From assembly GCA_032164245.1 (NCBI GenBank), contig JAVMKO010000009.1:77261212-77325211 (forward strand): 64,000 bases of DNA. Direction: 5' to 3'. Origin of the DNA: Sternotherus odoratus. Lineage: Eukaryota > Chordata > Testudines > Kinosternidae. The notes under the pieces are model-generated. The model worked only from the letters and a program-made list of their open reading frames with translations. It was not told where the DNA came from and did not search any database. The position numbers and the translations under genes were made by a program. Shown piece after piece: positions 60,901 through 64,000 of the stretch (its first letter is position 1; each line of letters begins with the position of its first letter).

Positions 60901-61973
60901 AAAAAAATCACTGAGCATGCTATTTATAACATGTTATGTAGTATAAAACACATCATGTTAGCGGGCTGTAATCACACCCAATATTTTAAACAGGCTAAAA
61001 AATATGTTAAATTATAAAGTACATTTCATTACTAAAACCAAATGAATTAGCTTGTTTCACTATTTCCAGACATAAGTAAAACAAATGAATTGACCTGACT
61101 GTATATATGGTATGCCTATTTCTTTGTAATCATGATTGTTGTTTCCATTTGTTAAATATTTATACACAACACAGAGCCACCTTGTGACAAACTAACCATC
61201 GCTCCAAATAAACAAGCACTAAGTGGGTTTTTAAAAATAACATCCAACCACCTCAATGTTTTAAACAATCACTGTCGTGAAAACCATTTTCTGCTGCATT
61301 GATAGAAGTGTCAGCTGCTGCCATTATCATGCTGCATCAGATCCTAGGCTATCCTATGGCACATATTGATTTACTAGCCTTTCTTTCACCATATATCTCA
61401 AGAGTCCTCTCTCACCTGCATTTTAATCCAGTTGTTTTCATTCCTCTATTGTCTAACCAAAAATTCAGATCCAGTACAGCTGTCATTGCATCTGACAATT
61501 ATTGGCCATGCCGTACCTAGCCCTTGGGAGGGACGCTTTCCTCCCACTTGTGCACCCTTTACAATCAATGCAGTCCCTATCAGCAGGGAGGAAAGGTGGC
61601 CCTCCCAGATCTCTGGGTCAGCTGCACAAAGGTTCTTGAACCAAAGTCTTCAGTTAAGTGCTTAAGTGAAGGTTTATTTTGAAGAAGTTGTATGGAAAAA
61701 ATACTGAAGGCAAGTGGATACAAAAGACAAAGGGAACAGTGTTGGGACCATATCCCAGGTGTTCCTTTCAGTCGCAGGCTGCAGGCAAGGCTTAAAATGA
61801 ACTGAGCTGCACAGCTATGTAGAAAAGGCAGGCAGGCCAAATGCAGATTGATCACTGATGTGAGGGTGTTATAGATAAACCCTCTGTCTGAACCCTAAAA
61901 TATTATGAACTAATAAAATGAATGACAGACCTGATGAGGCTACTTTGATGAAGCTCTTGTTGGGAGGGTCCAA
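60901..61973. other. Unique non-coding stretch
   Basis: I see no gene and no clear repeat. Confidence 0.42.
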
Positions 61974-62074
61974 AAATCTGAGCCCAAAAACTATACCGCA
62001 ATTTATAGCCATGCAAGCCCATGTCAGCTGACACAGGCCAGCCACAGGGGTTCTGGTGCAGAGTAGACATACCC
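61974..62074. mobile_element. 'tatgtctacac' family MITE, right end only
   Basis: This has only the right part of the group's pattern ('tcagctgacacaggccagcc', then 'gcagagtagacataccca'); the left part is lost or unrecognisable. Confidence 0.55.
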
Positions 62075-62415
62075 ATGATGACATATGATCATCCTGTGAC
62101 AGAGAGTTCACCACACCATGAAAAGCTGAAATGAAAATGAGGTGACCCAATTAACTTGTGCACTGGGCAATGATGATAGCACCCCAATTTCTAAGAAAGG
62201 TATTAATAAATCATTAGGGCCGTGTATTTTGCGTGGAACTAACTAGAAAATGACAAAAGTGGTCATGGCATGATGTGCGTTCCAATCTGCAAAAACTTGT
62301 TGGTCAGCTTTTGGCACTTCCATAACTAAAACCAAAACCAGAACTGGTTTAGAGATGGGTTTCCACCTTTGGATAAGTGGCTCTGGTTTTGTCCGATCTC
62401 CAGTCTGAATGTATT

Positions 62416-62537
62416 TAGGATGACCAGATGTCCTGATTTTATAGGGACAGTCCAGTTTTCTGGGTCTTTTTCTTATATAGGCTCCTATTACCCCCCACCC
62501 TGTCCCGATTTTTCACACTTGCTGTCTGGTCACCCTA
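62416..62537. mobile_element. Short MITE, 'gggtgaccagatgtcc' family, copy 2
   Basis: 122 bp from 'taggatgaccagatgtcctg' to 'gctgtctggtcacccta', with near-identical 8-mers on each side (aatgtatt 62408-62415; aatgtact 62538-62545). It is in the same orientation as the copy at 45009-45131. Confidence 0.83.
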
Positions 62538-62701
62538 AATGTACTCTATTGGTCTTTCACGTGGTGGAAAAAAAAAAATAAGGGGCTCTCTCTCTGCTTT
62601 TATACCACACCCATCACCACAGTGTATGAATGTCTGGTAAATGAATGTGACTAGTCAGGGGGTAAATGCTCAGGGATTTACTTTCACCCAGCGGCATACA
62701 C

Positions 62702-63091
62702 CAGTGGCTCTCAACCTTTCCAGATTACTGTACCCCTTTCAGGAGTCTGAGTTGTCTTGCATACCCACAAGTTACACCATTTAAAAACTATTTGCTTACA
62801 AAATGGGACATAAAATACAAAAGTGTCACAGCATACTGTTACTGAAAAATAGCCGACTTTCTTATTTTTACCATATAATTATATAATAAATGAACTGGCT
62901 TATAAATATTGTACTTTACATTTCAGTGTAGTACATAGAGCAAAATAAACAAGTCATTGTCTGTGTGGAATTTTAGTTTGTACTTATTTCCCTGGTGCTT
63001 TTTATGTAGCCTGTTGTAAAACTGGGCAAATATCTGGATGAGCTGATGTGTCCCTGGAAGACCTCTGCGTACCCCTGGTTGAGAACCACTG
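62702..63091 (+). mobile_element. hAT-like element ('ggctctcaacctttcc' family), copy 2
   Basis: A complete 390-bp element: starts 'cagtggctctcaacctttcc', ends 'ctggttgagaaccactg', giving clear terminal inverted repeats. The flanks are gcatacac (62694-62701) and acatacac (63092-63099), an 8-bp duplication with one change. It has no coding capacity. Confidence 0.9.
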
Positions 63092-63298
63092 ACATACACA
63101 ATGGAATGTGTTCTTATCTAGAAATTGAATTCGGATAAATTCCCATCAGGTAAAATGGATCAAGCAAAGTCTGCAGAGCTCTCTCTCCATAACTGCGCCT
63201 TCATCTTTGGTTTTCAATCATGATGCCGACGCTGTGAAGTAGGTCAATTGAAATCAGTCTTGTTCTATAAATTGGCAGCAAAGCGTGTTACAGAGTTA

Positions 63299-63496
63299 TG
63301 CAGTGTAGACTTCAAAGCTTGGCTGCGGCCTGGTTCTTGGACCCTCCTACCTCACAGGGTTCTAGTGCCCAGGTTCCAGCCCAAGCCCAGAAGTTTACAC
63401 TGCAATGAAACAACCCCATAGTTTGAGCCCCACGAGACCAAATCAGCTGGCACAGGCCTGCCGTGGGTGTTCCATTGCAGGGCAGACACACCCATA
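63299..63496. mobile_element. 'tatgtctacac' family MITE, partial
   Basis: Contains 'atgcagtgtagac', the inverted pair 'ctagtgcccaggttccagcc'/'aagcccagaag', 'ccacgagaccaaatcagctgg' and 'ccattgcagggcagacacac'. It appears to begin inside the element, so the left end is missing. Confidence 0.6.
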
Positions 63497-64000
63497 GTCT
63501 GTCTGCATCATGTCCACTTTCCTACTTTCTCAGTGTCTGACAATCTCAAGTGAGCTACTGGACCAACTGAACAATTCTGTTATGTTGAGCAAAATAAACC
63601 ACATTTTTGTTTTCAGACAAAAGCAGTTTCACTTTAATCTCTTCATTTATTTATGACAGAAGCAGAATACTGGCAGACACAATGCCAAACATGATTTTTC
63701 AACCACAGCCTCCAGTTTTTCAACCTCTGGGTGTCACAGTTTTGAAAGGCATTTTAAAGATAATTGAAAAAGGAGTAACACAGATGGTTTATTGCAGGCA
63801 TACTTTTCTGAGAGAATATTATGCTATCGTCACCTAAAGAGATTGATCAAAAATTCTGAAAATGACTAAAGATTCTTATTTAAATCATTTCCAAAATTGC
63901 TTTTGGTTAGTGCAAGGCCCTTATCTAAACCCTGGATCTGAATAGCACAGAACTTACGGAAGTTTGAATTTGGTTTCAAACTTTGCAGCTTGGGCCCCAT
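63497..64000. other. Unique AT-rich stretch
   Basis: No gene is recognised. The open frame at 63607-63837 (76 residues) has no motif I know. Confidence 0.4.

Overview
This window looks like vertebrate nuclear DNA, most likely from a turtle or a close archosauromorph. The evidence is the repeat content: an old CR1-type LINE, MIR/CORE-type SINE fragments, and many short non-autonomous DNA transposons of kinds I associate with turtle genomes (hAT-like, Tigger-like, and a family beginning 'gtatgtctacac'). Species identity is inference. I found no convincing protein-coding gene, rRNA or tRNA. The longest open frames lie in GC-rich transposon interiors or are short chance frames. The window is best read as intergenic or intronic DNA, a mosaic of AT-rich unique sequence and dispersed repeats.

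Layout. 1-2.6 kb is mostly unique; a palindromic SINE-like element follows at 2.64-2.86 kb and an unclassified repeat at 3.0-3.6 kb. 6.8-7.95 kb holds a frameshifted 3' CR1 remnant. 8-13.8 kb is unique sequence with small fold-back repeats, a pyrimidine-rich tract and a (CA)n array. 15.5-16.0 kb is a candidate conserved non-coding element. 16.3-20.5 kb has two inverted copies of one Tigger-like element, with a hAT-like element abutting the second. 23.9-28.05 kb has PIF/Harbinger-like, 'tctacac' and Tigger-like elements. 29.9-30.7 kb and 38.7-39.4 kb hold two copies of a GC-rich hAT-like family with large internal palindromes; one carries a G-run minisatellite. 34.6-35.0 kb is a third GC-rich hAT-like element. 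36.86-36.96 kb is a 99-bp hairpin with NF-E2/AP-1-like sites in both arms. 46.18-46.62 kb is a solo LTR inserted inside a MIR, with its target duplication intact. 45-64 kb contains further hAT-like and 'tctacac' elements among unique DNA, including two more possible conserved blocks.

There is no operon or pathway to describe. The main points of interest are precisely readable insertion events (several target-site duplications located to the base), a palindromic family with 11-13 bp target duplications, transposon-made CpG-rich islands, and a few unique stretches that may be regulatory. All family names come from recognition of motifs without database comparison.
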